Made by a program: the position numbers and the translations under genes
IMG/VR virus record: IMGVR_UViG_3300036841_000062
Coordinates: 1-21,378 of that record
DNA length: 21,378 bases
Direction: 5' to 3' (one strand)
Origin: a virus
Shown: piece by piece, positions 8,750 to 15,834 of the stretch
How positions within the stretch are numbered: the stretch's first letter is position 1
Layout of the letters: every line of letters starts with the position of its first letter
The notes under the pieces: model-generated
Told to the model about the DNA's origin: nothing
Databases searched by the model: none
Seen by the model: the letters and a program-made list of their open reading frames with translations, nothing else

Positions 8750-9524
8750 GAGCCGCCTCCAAGTTCACTTTCGGAAGAGGAAGGAACCCGCCGGGGGTCG
8801 CGTCCACGATCTCTACGGGGCGCTCAAGCCACTGAGGCTTCTCCGCTTCGGAGAACATCTCCAGAAGCCTCTCCATGACCCCGAAGTGCTGTCCGAGCTG
8901 CCAGACCTTGTCCCGTCCCGCCTGGACGTAGTCGTCGAAATGGCCGTTCCCAGGGTAGTCGTGACCGTAGAGGACGATCTTCTTCGCCCCCATGCGGATG
9001 GCCAGATGGATGGCCCACCCTGTGGTAGACTCCGCCCAGTAGAAAGGCCGCAGCGCCGGATCTCTCCAGCGGTTCGGCTCCCCGTTCACTTCGACCAAGT
9101 AGGCGGGTCGGTCCTTGAGCCAGCTATAAAGCTGGATGCAGCACACCCAAGGGACGCCCTCCGCGTTCGGATGGTCCATGTTCTGGGCCAGCGTATCCAC
9201 GTCGTGAAGGCACCAGTAGTCAGGCTTGAGGTGCCTGACGGCCCGATTCACCGCCAGCGTGACGACGCCTTCGGGGATCGTCTTCAGGTAGGAAAGGCTC
9301 TTGCCGGAGCCGAGAATAAGGACCGTCTTCCCTTCGGCTGCGCCACGGAGATCGTTCGCGTTCTTCCAGGGCTGGGTGGGATTCCGCCGCATCACCGCCT
9401 TCCAAGTGTCCACACGCACCTGATTGGTCCAGACGTCCTCTTCCCACGACTCGCCAAGCGCAGTCCGAGGCATCGCCTTGATGCGCGGGTCGTTCAGCTT
9501 GCCCTTGGTGGTGATGTAGAGCAT
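8742..9524 (-). CDS. Rossmann-like protein of DUF115/GT42 sialyltransferase type, copy 1
   Basis: This 260-residue protein has a helical N-terminal extension of about 65 residues. The core follows: VLILGSGKSL (68-77), AVNRAV (91-96), PDYWCLHDVD (101-110) and DHPNA (117-121). TTGWAIHLAIRMGAKKIVLY at 167-186 precedes GHDY. The C-terminal VEIVDATPGG near 237-246 resembles the closing strand and loop of the same fold. In CstII-type GT42 sialyltransferases the matching elements are GNGPSL, an Asn-containing strand, and an SGVYMC...ALGYKEIYLSGIDFY-type segment; DUF115 proteins share this plan. I therefore call it sialyltransferase-like, without claiming CMP-sugar activity. It is the first gene after the capsid genes and starts six bases after a strong stem-loop. 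An MptE-like diphosphokinase role is an alternative but makes little sense in a virion operon. Confidence 0.85.
   Translation of the reverse strand: MLYITTKGKLNDPRIKAMPRTALGESWEEDVWTNQVRVDTWKAVMRRNPTQPWKNANDLRGAAEGKTVLILGSGKSLSYLKTIPEGVVTLAVNRAVRHLKPDYWCLHDVDTLAQNMDHPNAEGVPWVCCIQLYSWLKDRPAYLVEVNGEPNRWRDPALRPFYWAESTTGWAIHLAIRMGAKKIVLYGHDYPGNGHFDDYVQAGRDKVWQLGQHFGVMERLLEMFSEAEKPQWLERPVEIVDATPGGFLPLPKVNLEAALA
8756..8760 (-). promoter_or_regulatory. Ribosome-binding site deciding a TTG start
   Basis: The minus strand reads GGAGG six bases before the TTG at 8749. This supports TTG as the start of Rossmann-like copy 2, inside the end of copy 1. Confidence 0.65.
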
Positions 9525-9530
9525 TTGGAG

Positions 9531-9558
9531 GGGTAGCCCCCGATAAAGAGGGCTACCC
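9531..9558 (-). promoter_or_regulatory. Perfect 9-bp stem-loop before Rossmann-like copy 1
   Basis: GGGTAGCCC and its exact complement GGGCTACCC flank a 10-base loop. The hairpin fills most of the 45-base gap between the decoration protein and Rossmann-like copy 1 and ends six bases before that ATG. There is no T tract after it, so it is not a standard intrinsic terminator. The only purine-rich stretch that could serve as a ribosome-binding site (GGGGG) is in or next to the 3' arm, so the structure could restrict translation. It could also protect the 3' end of the abundant capsid message. The structure is seen; the role is inferred. Confidence 0.75.
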
Positions 9559-9569
9559 GACCGAATGTA

Positions 9570-10136
9570 CTATTCGCACTCCACGTAAGCCGCGCCGGTA
9601 GCCGTGGTCGAGCTGACCGTGGCCGCCGCGTAGCCGACATGGCGTTCGAGGGCCGCCCGGAGTTCAGCGCCGCTGACCTTCGTGGTAGCGGCAAGCTTGA
9701 TCCGGTACGCGAACCCGTCGTCCGTCGCCGCGCCTCCGGCATAGACGTAGTCGCCCTTGGTCCAGCCGAGGCCCGAACCCGTCTTCTTCTTCAGGTTCGA
9801 CTGGTAACCCTTGGTCTTGATCCAGCCGTAGTACACGTCCGTCAGAACGCTCTGAAAGCACCCGGCAGCGAACGCCGAATCGACGTCCGAAACGTCCGAA
9901 GTGACGTCCCAGAACGTGGACTTGGACGTGATGCCGCGATAGCACAGAGCGCCCGCCGCAGCCGCGACGTTGCCCGCGCCGTTGTCGAACTTCACGTAGC
10001 GGTACGTCGAGCAGCCGATGACGCTGGATTGCTCCTCAACCCGGAGAGTCCCGAGCGGATAGAGCGCCGTGGCACTGCCGGTCGTGCTCACGTCGTCCGT
10101 GAAGCACATGGCAATCCCGCATCTGTTGATGGCCAT
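9570..10136 (-). CDS. Probable capsid decoration / minor head protein
   Basis: This 188-residue protein follows the major capsid gene by 15 bases and has a strong GGGGAGG ribosome-binding site. Its N-terminal half reads like small head-cementing proteins: YPLGTLRVEE near 26-35, then YRYVKFDNGAG and a Gly/Ala-rich stretch AAAAGALCYRG. The rest is beta-rich with many Thr, Ser, Gly and Ala. No membrane segment or enzyme motif is visible. Together with its place directly after the coat gene, this supports a protein that coats or stabilises the expanded capsid. A neck or fibre role is less likely. The exact family is not recognised with certainty. Confidence 0.8.
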   Translation of the reverse strand: MAINRCGIAMCFTDDVSTTGSATALYPLGTLRVEEQSSVIGCSTYRYVKFDNGAGNVAAAAGALCYRGITSKSTFWDVTSDVSDVDSAFAAGCFQSVLTDVYYGWIKTKGYQSNLKKKTGSGLGWTKGDYVYAGGAATDDGFAYRIKLAATTKVSGAELRAALERHVGYAAATVSSTTATGAAYVECE

Positions 10137-10151
10137 ATCGTTAACCTCCCC

Positions 10152-11099
10152 TTAGGGCTTGAGAACCGAGAAGGAAGCCACCGTCCGGCGGTTCCGGAAG
10201 ATGAAGTTACCCGCGAAGAACTTCTGCCAGATGCGAATCCACTGGTTGGCGGGACGCGGGACACGTTCCACCTTGAAGTTCACATCCTTGTGCACGATCA
10301 TGTTCATGTGACGGCTATTGAGCCACCACAGATAGTTCGTGGCAGAGCCCGCCCCCGAGCCCGGCGAGTGCGAGTCGTGGAAGATGGGGATGTCGTTGAG
10401 AAGGATGTACTTGAAGCCGCCACGAGCCGTCTGCTCACCGCCGAACCGCTGGTTCGCCTGGAGCAGGGCCCAGACCTTCTTGTACACCGCCTTGTTCGTC
10501 ACGCCCATGTCCGGACCGTCCGAGGCCACGGTGGCATTCAGGATGCCGCCCTCGAGCGTAGACAGGGCAATCGTCGAGGTGGTCGTGTTCACCTGCGCGA
10601 TCCAGTTGGAGAAGTCCGCAACCGGGATCGAGTGCAGCGTGGTAGACGCCGAAGCGACGTTGCGAAGCCCCGTCACGCCGGTAGCCGAATCGGCGTTCGT
10701 CGAGAAGAGGTCGGTGGAAATCTGGTCCGCCATCTTCAGGTCGCCGTTCTTCGTCTTGGTCTGGATCAGGTCCACGACCGCCTCGTCACCGCTGTTCCGG
10801 AGGATGTCATGCTCCGTCAGGACGATGGAGACGTAGTAGAGCTTCCAGTCCAACTGGACCGCCGTGTCGGTGTCCGTCGGGCTGTAGTTCAGGAGGTCCG
10901 CTCCCTGGAACGAGCCAGCCGACGCGATCTTCTGGTAGATGATGGAAGACTGGATCTTCGATCCGCCCTGATAGGTGATCTGACCCGTCTCCCGCATGTG
11001 GTAGAAGAGCGAGGCGGAATCGTAGACGTTGTCTTCCGACCCGCTCTCCAGAATGTTGAGGGTCGTTGCCTCAACCTGACTGGTAAACGGAAGAGCCAT
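10152..11099 (-). CDS. Major capsid protein, probable HK97 fold
   Basis: This 315-residue protein has the usual coat-protein length and place, after the scaffold gene and before a decoration protein. It begins LPFTSQVEATTLNILESGS. Features typical of coat proteins are the TYQGGSKIQSSIIYQKI segment near 42-58 (E-loop region), LYYVSIVLTEHDILRNSG near 87-104 leading into a spine helix with EAVVDLIQTK, and a C-terminal part ending in a beta strand (FIFRNRRTVASFSVL). The mid-region YILLNDIPIFHDSH near 231-244, followed by WWLNSRHMNMIVHKDVNFK, is common in capsids that refer to a bound partner region. AGGAAA precedes the ATG. No N-terminal delta domain or protease is evident, matching use of a separate scaffold. 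Confidence 0.9.
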   Translation of the reverse strand: MALPFTSQVEATTLNILESGSEDNVYDSASLFYHMRETGQITYQGGSKIQSSIIYQKIASAGSFQGADLLNYSPTDTDTAVQLDWKLYYVSIVLTEHDILRNSGDEAVVDLIQTKTKNGDLKMADQISTDLFSTNADSATGVTGLRNVASASTTLHSIPVADFSNWIAQVNTTTSTIALSTLEGGILNATVASDGPDMGVTNKAVYKKVWALLQANQRFGGEQTARGGFKYILLNDIPIFHDSHSPGSGAGSATNYLWWLNSRHMNMIVHKDVNFKVERVPRPANQWIRIWQKFFAGNFIFRNRRTVASFSVLKP

Positions 11100-11115
11100 A
11101 GGAGTTTCCTATCTG

Positions 11116-11937
11116 CTACTTCTTGTTCGCATTAGCGCGGAAGACCTTCTGGGCCCAATCGCGCTCCTGCGCTGGCGTTGCATGACGGGGACGTTCCGGG
11201 AGTCCGGTAGGCTTGGCCCCGGCAGTCGGCGCTTGAGACCCAAGGAAGGCGGACTTGCCGCCGTTCTTGATCTCCTCTTCCTTCTGCTTCTGGCCCATCT
11301 CCAGCCACCTGGCGGACAGGGTCGGAACGACCGCTTCGGAGTAAGCCAGCGCAAGCTGACGATTCGGAGGAAGGTTGCCGCACCAGCTCTCGTTCTCCTT
11401 GAGCCAGCCTTCGATGGCACCCCATTCCTTCTCAGTCAGTTCCTTGTGCGACTTTGCGAAGTCGTCGATTGCCGCGCCCTGTTCGCGTTCCCGCTCTCTG
11501 CCCTCAAGAAAGCCGATGCGCTGCATGACCTCCGGAGGAAGATTCTGCTCGGCGGCCTGCTGAATGGCCTGCTGGGGCGGCATCCCGGCTTTGATGGCCT
11601 GAACGACCTGATCCCGGAGGGCCGGATTGCGGTTGATGGCGGCGACGACCGATTCGTACTGTCCGATCTTATTCGCCGTATCCCGATCCCTCTGGGCGCG
11701 TTCCTGGTTCTTCCGGGTAACTTCCGCTTCCCACTTCTTGGCCGCTTCGTGGAATTTGTTCGGATCGGTGTAGGTGTTCCCGCCGAAGTCGAACTTCCAC
11801 TGCTGACCCGCCGTGGCGGAAGTGTTCTCACTTCCGACCGTTTCCGAGGTCTGAGACTGGGAGGTGACTTCGGAGGCCGCTTGCTCAGTTCCCTGAGCCT
11901 CGACCGCCGCTTGGTCGCTCATGGTCTCGTCTGGCAT
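11116..11937 (-). CDS. Scaffolding protein
   Basis: This 273-residue protein is acidic and helix-rich and lies 16 bases before the major capsid gene, the usual place of a scaffold. The first 45 residues are Gln, Ser, Thr and Glu-rich and probably disordered. WKFDFGGNTYTDPNKFHEAA near 47-66 is a short ordered module common in phage scaffolds. A long charged helical middle follows (about 70-230), and the tail ends basic (RANANKK), as expected for a coat-binding helix. I choose the ATG at 11937, preceded by AAAGGGA. The frame extends 32 codons further upstream, but that part crosses an inverted repeat and has unlike composition. It is probably present in the procapsid and removed on maturation. 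The call is by position and composition. Confidence 0.85.
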   Translation of the reverse strand: MPDETMSDQAAVEAQGTEQAASEVTSQSQTSETVGSENTSATAGQQWKFDFGGNTYTDPNKFHEAAKKWEAEVTRKNQERAQRDRDTANKIGQYESVVAAINRNPALRDQVVQAIKAGMPPQQAIQQAAEQNLPPEVMQRIGFLEGREREREQGAAIDDFAKSHKELTEKEWGAIEGWLKENESWCGNLPPNRQLALAYSEAVVPTLSARWLEMGQKQKEEEIKNGGKSAFLGSQAPTAGAKPTGLPERPRHATPAQERDWAQKVFRANANKK

Positions 11938-11972
11938 CGAGTTCCCTTTCGAGCTTTTGCATGACGCCTTTT

Positions 11973-11999
11973 GTTCCGCGCTTCGACAGGGGGCGGAAC
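11973..11999. repeat. Inverted repeat in the scaffold leader
   Basis: GTTCCGC and GCGGAAC form a 7-bp stem around a 13-base loop, 36 bases before the scaffold start. It could be a stem-loop in the leader RNA or a protein-binding dyad. Nothing in the sequence decides between them. Confidence 0.5.
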
Positions 12000-12021
12000 A
12001 CGCCCTAAGTTTTCGGGAAAG

Positions 12022-12062
12022 AAAAAAGGGCACAGCGATGTAGCGGCACCGCTATGCCCTTT
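12022..12062 (-). terminator. Rho-independent terminator between the small basic gene and scaffold
   Basis: On the minus strand AAAGGGCATAGCG pairs with CGCTGTGCCCTTT through 13 positions, one of them a G-U pair, around a 12-base loop. The stem runs straight into TTTTTT. The G-U pair exists only in minus-strand RNA; the plus-strand copy has a C-A mismatch, so it is built for right-to-left transcription. It should end or reduce read-through from the packaging genes before the capsid genes. A separate capsid promoter must then lie at or below this site, or read-through must be partial. I cannot see a clear promoter. Confidence 0.85.
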
Positions 12063-12076
12063 ATCTTTCCTGCCTA

Positions 12077-12104
12077 GGCCCCCGGGGATCAGCCGGGTAG
12101 GGCC
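12077..12104. repeat. GC-rich hairpin just before the terminator
   Basis: GGCC-CCCGG pairs with CCGGG-GGCC around a 7-base loop, with a 3-base bulge in the second arm. It lies 13 bases after the stop codon of the small basic protein. It has no T tract, so it may assist the following terminator or protect the upstream message. Confidence 0.5.
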
Positions 12105-12117
12105 CTAACTATGCGCT

Positions 12118-12315
12118 CTACTTGCCGTCAACCCTCCAGATGGGGAGGCCACTCATCCCCTTGGGCTGCTTCCGGACGAGGGGCTCCTTGTCCGACCTCT
12201 TACCCTGAGATATTCCGGACGCTTCCTTCTGCTCCGGGGACGCCTTCGGCCCCGGCCCCTTCGGAGCTTCCCGATGGCGGGACCGATGCTTGCTGACCGC
12301 TTCGTGCATACTCAT
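12118..12315 (-). CDS. Small basic hypothetical protein
   Basis: This 65-residue protein is rich in Lys, Arg, Pro, Ser and His, with no hydrophobic core (EAVSKHRSRHREAPKGPGPK). It looks unstructured and could bind nucleic acid or the procapsid interior. The ATG is preceded by GAGGAAAC at about nine bases, and an alternative ATG lies two codons on. It is the last gene before the terminator, 12 bases after the glycine-zipper gene. No family is recognised. Confidence 0.65.
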   Translation of the reverse strand: MSMHEAVSKHRSRHREAPKGPGPKASPEQKEASGISQGKRSDKEPLVRKQPKGMSGLPIWRVDGK

Positions 12316-12327
12316 TTCATGTTTCCT

Positions 12328-13191
12328 CTACGCGCTAACCGTCTGAGCGTCCGTCCCAACCGTCGGCTTATCCGTGTCGTACTCGGCGGACGCCTCCCCG
12401 GCGCTGCGGCGTACGCGACGTTTCCGGAGCTGCTCCACAAGGCTCTCGTCGTTGCGCTGCTGCTCGTTGTACTGGTCCATCGCGTCCTTCTGGGCTTGGA
12501 ACGCCTCGTCGGACTGATCCTGAGACCTCTTCCCGGCGGCGTAGCCACCGACACCGCCAAGGACGGCTCCGATAGGGCCCCCGGTCACGAATCCAAGGAG
12601 GGCCCCGGCACCTGCCGCATACGCAGCCTTGTTCCGATCTAGGCTTCCTTTCAGTCCTCCAGCGTACCGGTGGGCGTCCGTGTTCTTGACGTACATGTCC
12701 TCGCCGGTCAGGTTGTTGTGGATCGTGTCCCAGTAGTTCTGGGACTTCATGTCGATGCCGCTGATACCGGCGTCTCCGAGCTTCTTGAGCTGCTCAGGGT
12801 CCGTAACTCTGTACTCTGAGTACAGATTGTTCATGATCGAGTCTTTGTACGCATCACCGAACATCTGGTTTCTGAGTTCCTCTGCCCGCTGGGCGTTGTT
12901 CGTTTTCCAAAAGCCCCTACCAGTGTCTTGCTTCAACTGAGGAACGCCCTGAGTATTCCCAAACCTAGTGACAGCGGGTTTGAAAAGGCTCTTATATTCT
13001 TTAGCGGCAGCGCCAACGCCATAACCAACGCCGCCGACGCCAAAACCGCCCTTCAATGAAGATGCATAGCTGTCAGCGTTGAAGTCGCCGCCACTCAACT
13101 TCTTGTATGCGCTCATCTGGTCAGCAAGGGACATGCCCTTGTTCTGATCAAGGTACTGCCGCGCATAGTAGGACGCTAGATCCTTGCCCAT
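12328..13191 (-). CDS. Glycine-zipper hypothetical protein between portal and scaffold
   Basis: This 287-residue protein is not a recognised family. The N-terminal 45 residues are helical, followed by a Gly-rich segment (GGFGVGGVGYGVGAAA near 48-63). A strong glycine zipper lies at about 189-220, with alternating Gly/Ala and hydrophobic residues (AGALLGFVTGGPIGAVLGGV). The C-terminus is a charged helix rich in Gln, Asp and Arg (about 224-265). Such zippers pack helices in membranes, so it may be an internal virion protein that joins the ejection set, even though it lies near the portal. Part of the gene (about 12.83-13.08 kb) looks more AT-rich than its neighbours. GGGGG precedes the ATG by seven bases. 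Confidence 0.85.
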   Translation of the reverse strand: MGKDLASYYARQYLDQNKGMSLADQMSAYKKLSGGDFNADSYASSLKGGFGVGGVGYGVGAAAKEYKSLFKPAVTRFGNTQGVPQLKQDTGRGFWKTNNAQRAEELRNQMFGDAYKDSIMNNLYSEYRVTDPEQLKKLGDAGISGIDMKSQNYWDTIHNNLTGEDMYVKNTDAHRYAGGLKGSLDRNKAAYAAGAGALLGFVTGGPIGAVLGGVGGYAAGKRSQDQSDEAFQAQKDAMDQYNEQQRNDESLVEQLRKRRVRRSAGEASAEYDTDKPTVGTDAQTVSA

Positions 13192-13212
13192 GAGACGACC
13201 CCCAAGAGATGA

Positions 13213-13398
13213 CTAGTCCAGAGGCGCAGGACCGCGCCCGCCGGGATAGCTGTCCATCGGCATCCCCTTCTGGCCCTGCTCCGATGGAACAACGATACCG
13301 CGATTCTTTCCGGGGAAGCTCGTCTTGAGGCCAGGAGGGATGCCCTTCTGGCCCTGCTCCATAGGAACCACGATCTTGCCGCTCTTCTTCTCAGCCAT
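13213..13398 (-). CDS. Small protein with a duplicated IVVPxEQGQKGxP unit
   Basis: This 61-residue protein contains the same unit twice: IVVPMEQGQKGIP at about 9-21 and IVVPSEQGQKGMP at about 35-47, a 26-residue period. The DNA is also repeated (near 13264-13282 and 13343-13360), suggesting a recent internal duplication. The start is well supported by AGAAGGAGA before the ATG. It has no enzyme motif. A repeated short epitope directly after the portal gene suggests a linear binding partner for two identical sites, but no partner is known. Confidence 0.75.
   Translation of the reverse strand: MAEKKSGKIVVPMEQGQKGIPPGLKTSFPGKNRGIVVPSEQGQKGMPMDSYPGGRGPAPLD
13343..13360. repeat. Direct-repeat copy inside the 61-residue gene
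   Basis: The stretch CCCTTCTGGCCCTGCTCC recurs about 78 bases away at 13265-13282. It is the DNA basis of the duplicated protein unit. Confidence 0.7.
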
Positions 13399-13457
13399 GT
13401 CTCGTCTCCTTCTTACTTCCTATAATTCAATGGGAAACGCATGAAACTTGCAAACGC
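13399..13457 (-). promoter_or_regulatory. AT-rich gap after the portal gene, weak promoter candidate
   Basis: This 59-base gap is one of only three real gaps in the window and is AT-rich against its surroundings. On the minus strand it has TTGCAA at 13453-13448 and ATTATA at 13426-13421, but the spacing (21 bases) is too long for a standard sigma-70 promoter. A phage-specific promoter could exist. Apart from the ribosome-binding site for the next gene I see nothing firm. Confidence 0.2.
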
Positions 13458-15368
13458 CTAGGCCGCATTTTGACGCCCAAGATTAATCTGGTCCGGCATC
13501 ATGGCGATGTCCTGCGGAGTGGGCCCCTGCTGTGCGCCCATCATCGCTTGCTGCTGCATCATCATCCGCTGCTGCTCCATCTCCCCGGCGATCTCCTCCC
13601 AGCGGTCCCAGCCAGCAGCACGGAGGAGTTCACGGAGCGGAAGCGCGCCACGGTCGAACAGCGTGATGGCCTGCTGGAACTTCGCGGTACGGGAGACCGG
13701 CAGCGTAGAACCGGCCCCGATCCTAACATCGAACTCCGCATCCGGAGGAATCATGTTCGATGTCTGGTCGTAGACGTTCTGTTGCTGCGGCATCCCGTCT
13801 TCTCCGATGACCGGGAATCCGCTATCGTCCGTCACCGTCTCCGTTCCAACGGGCTTATTGATGACGAAGCTATTCTGCATCACTTGTGCAGCCGGGACCG
13901 GAGAGCCGTCCGCGCCGAACTCGCTGCCGACGATTCGGAAGATGCGCATGGACGTGTAGTGCTTCTGGATGAACTGGATGAGGATTTTGCCGCAGCGTCG
14001 CAGGGCTGCCTCCATCAGGCGGACCTTGAGGCGAAGGCGGGTATTCGCCGCATCGCCTAGAGTTTCAAGAGCGATGCCCGCCTCGACGCCTACAGGCCGT
14101 TTACCCTGGATAATGTCCACGTTCCCGAGGATGTCGTTGATGTCCTGCTTGTCGCGGTCGTTCACGCCGAAAAGGCCCGTCAGGTCCATATGCGGGACCA
14201 GCCAGTTAGCGGCCTGTGGGCCGCCCTCCGCCGGGATCGAGATGCCCGGCTCCATCTGAAGGTCTTCGAGGTCCGCACCCGCGCCAGGGTCATAGATGAA
14301 CACCGGGGAGGAGCAGAAGCGGAGGATATCGAGGATCATGCCTCGGCGCTTGTTGATTTCGTACTGAAGGTTTTCGACGAGGGCAATTTCTCCGGTTCCC
14401 CAGATGGACCAATGCGTCTTGTAGTCCGGGAAGTGGACAAAGGGGGCCATGTCGAAGTCGGTAATGTCCGGACCTTCAAGCAGCACGTCGTTTGCAACAA
14501 CCGTGCGCTCCCAGCGTTTGGTTTCCCTGTCGAAACGCCAGCGTTCCCCGACCGTCGCGGAGGTCTTGCTATTCTGAGGAGCTTCCCGCTGTAGAGTGTC
14601 GCCCCCGTAGAGCCAGGTATCAGAACCAGTTGTTGTGGTAACCGCGTGACTGCCGCCCTTCCCGACGCCCTTCTGGGCGACCTGTGGACGGTAGATGACG
14701 ACGTCATTGTCCTTCACCTTGGCAGTCACTTCCGCGCCCTTCTCGGGCCACAGGACTGCGATGCGATCGAGCCCGATCTGCTCGACGTGCCAAATCTCCG
14801 TCGCGTCGTCGATGTCCTTCGCTTCGGGGTTGAAGAACATGCACGTCGGGTCGACGTCGACGATCTGGATATCTCCAGTCCCCTTCCTGAGCGCAGGGTT
14901 CCAGAGGATCTTCCAGAAGCCGTTCCCGAAGACGAGAGAGTTCAGGATGGTTGCCGGAAGCTTGACGTCGCAGTTGTTCTCCTCCCAGAGCCATTCCACA
15001 ATGGCCCGGAGAACGTCGGCAATGCGCTCGTCTTCCGGGTTTCTTGGAACGATGGCGATCTGTGGGCGGTTGTCCGTGATGACGGGAAGGATGGAGTTGA
15101 CGGCTGCGGTAGATAGCGGAATGGTCGGGGTACTCTGCCAGGGCTTCTGGTTGCCGTTCCAATGCTGGCAGTAGTAGATTTCCGCGTACCGCTTCTGATC
15201 GACGGGGTTGACGATGGCGTACTTGTGCTGCTTCGACTTCCGCCAGTCTCCCCAGAACTTCTCGACAAGCTCCGTTTCGTCTGGGCGTGCGGCAGTAGAG
15301 GAAGTCTGAGAGAGCGGCGGAGCGCCCTTCTCTTCGTACAGCGTCGGCTGAGTAACTACTTCAGGCAT
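13458..15368 (-). CDS. Portal protein
   Basis: This 636-residue protein follows the large terminase by two small genes, the place of a portal. It has the long mixed-fold body of podoviral portals: an N-terminal charged lead (WGDWRKSKQHKYAIVNPVDQ near 40-59), TPTIPLSTAAVNSILPVITD near 80-99, and LVFGNGFWKILWNP near 143-156 as a portal signature. The clip/stem part around INKRRGMILDILRFCSSPVF near 340-359 is helical. The C-terminal helix is rich in Met and Gln (QQRMMMQQQAMMG), like a barrel or crown. As a dodecamer it would form the DNA entry ring and bind terminase and the adaptor. AAGGAG lies seven bases before the ATG. Large portals of this size fit P22-like podoviruses. Confidence 0.9.
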   Translation of the reverse strand: MPEVVTQPTLYEEKGAPPLSQTSSTAARPDETELVEKFWGDWRKSKQHKYAIVNPVDQKRYAEIYYCQHWNGNQKPWQSTPTIPLSTAAVNSILPVITDNRPQIAIVPRNPEDERIADVLRAIVEWLWEENNCDVKLPATILNSLVFGNGFWKILWNPALRKGTGDIQIVDVDPTCMFFNPEAKDIDDATEIWHVEQIGLDRIAVLWPEKGAEVTAKVKDNDVVIYRPQVAQKGVGKGGSHAVTTTTGSDTWLYGGDTLQREAPQNSKTSATVGERWRFDRETKRWERTVVANDVLLEGPDITDFDMAPFVHFPDYKTHWSIWGTGEIALVENLQYEINKRRGMILDILRFCSSPVFIYDPGAGADLEDLQMEPGISIPAEGGPQAANWLVPHMDLTGLFGVNDRDKQDINDILGNVDIIQGKRPVGVEAGIALETLGDAANTRLRLKVRLMEAALRRCGKILIQFIQKHYTSMRIFRIVGSEFGADGSPVPAAQVMQNSFVINKPVGTETVTDDSGFPVIGEDGMPQQQNVYDQTSNMIPPDAEFDVRIGAGSTLPVSRTAKFQQAITLFDRGALPLRELLRAAGWDRWEEIAGEMEQQRMMMQQQAMMGAQQGPTPQDIAMMPDQINLGRQNAA

Positions 15369-15371
15369 AAC

Positions 15372-15830
15372 TTATCTCCTTGACCCATCCGACATGTGGT
15401 TCCTCTTTTCTTCCGTTATGCTAGTGTCGGGGAAAGGATCTCGCAAACGGTCGCCCGGAATTCCAAGCTCCCGGAGGTCTTTCATGCTGTTCATGTCGTA
15501 GGACTTGCCGCGCTTGTAGCCTGGGGCCAGGTGAGGGTACCGGCTTGTGAAGTCGTAGAGGTTGGCCTCCACGTCTGCCGTGGTCCGCATCTTCGCCGCC
15601 TTCTTCTTCCCGAAGACGTGGCGGTACAGTTCCCTCTGCTTTCGGTCAAGCGGCAGGTTCTTGACGGCTCCGGTCGTCACGCCACCGGGGGCCAGGCCGA
15701 GACTAGCCCGCTTGCCGCACGTCTCGCACTTCGCCCACTTCGGAATGTTGTGGATGGAGGCCATGCGCGGCGTTACGTGCTTCCAGCCATTGCCGTCTTT
15801 CTTCAGGCAGTAGAAGTAGTACATAGGCAT
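15372..15830 (-). CDS. Hypothetical phage protein with zinc-ribbon-like N-terminus
   Basis: This 152-residue protein starts MPMYYFYC and has CETC at about 35-38, with C8 as a third cysteine. This resembles the opening of FmdB-like zinc ribbons, but a fourth ligand is not obvious; a histidine (H27) could serve. The rest is basic and helical (RKQRELYRHVFGKKKAAKM near 63-81). GGGGTAA precedes the ATG. It lies between the terminase and portal genes and ends three bases before the portal start, so it may act in packaging, but no role is established. Confidence 0.75.
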   Translation of the reverse strand: MPMYYFYCLKKDGNGWKHVTPRMASIHNIPKWAKCETCGKRASLGLAPGGVTTGAVKNLPLDRKQRELYRHVFGKKKAAKMRTTADVEANLYDFTSRYPHLAPGYKRGKSYDMNSMKDLRELGIPGDRLRDPFPDTSITEEKRNHMSDGSRR

Positions 15831-15834
15831 GGCG

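Noticed and set aside
9639-11135. A 498-codon plus-strand frame across the capsid and decoration genes
   Set aside because: It is the antisense shadow of two well supported genes with own ribosome-binding sites; its composition is biased to Arg, Val and Asp.
11938-12033. A 32-residue N-terminal extension of the scaffold frame
   Set aside because: It has no ribosome-binding site, spans the inverted repeat and has unlike composition. The ATG at 11937 with AAAGGGA upstream is better.
13421-13426. A perfect TATAAT on the plus strand in the gap after the portal gene
   Set aside because: There is no matching -35 box at a normal distance and no plus-strand gene to serve. It is probably chance in an AT-rich gap.
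15372-15830. Calling the 152-residue protein an FmdB-family regulator
   Set aside because: Only the opening residues and one CxxC pair agree; the second pair is missing and the rest of the protein does not fit.
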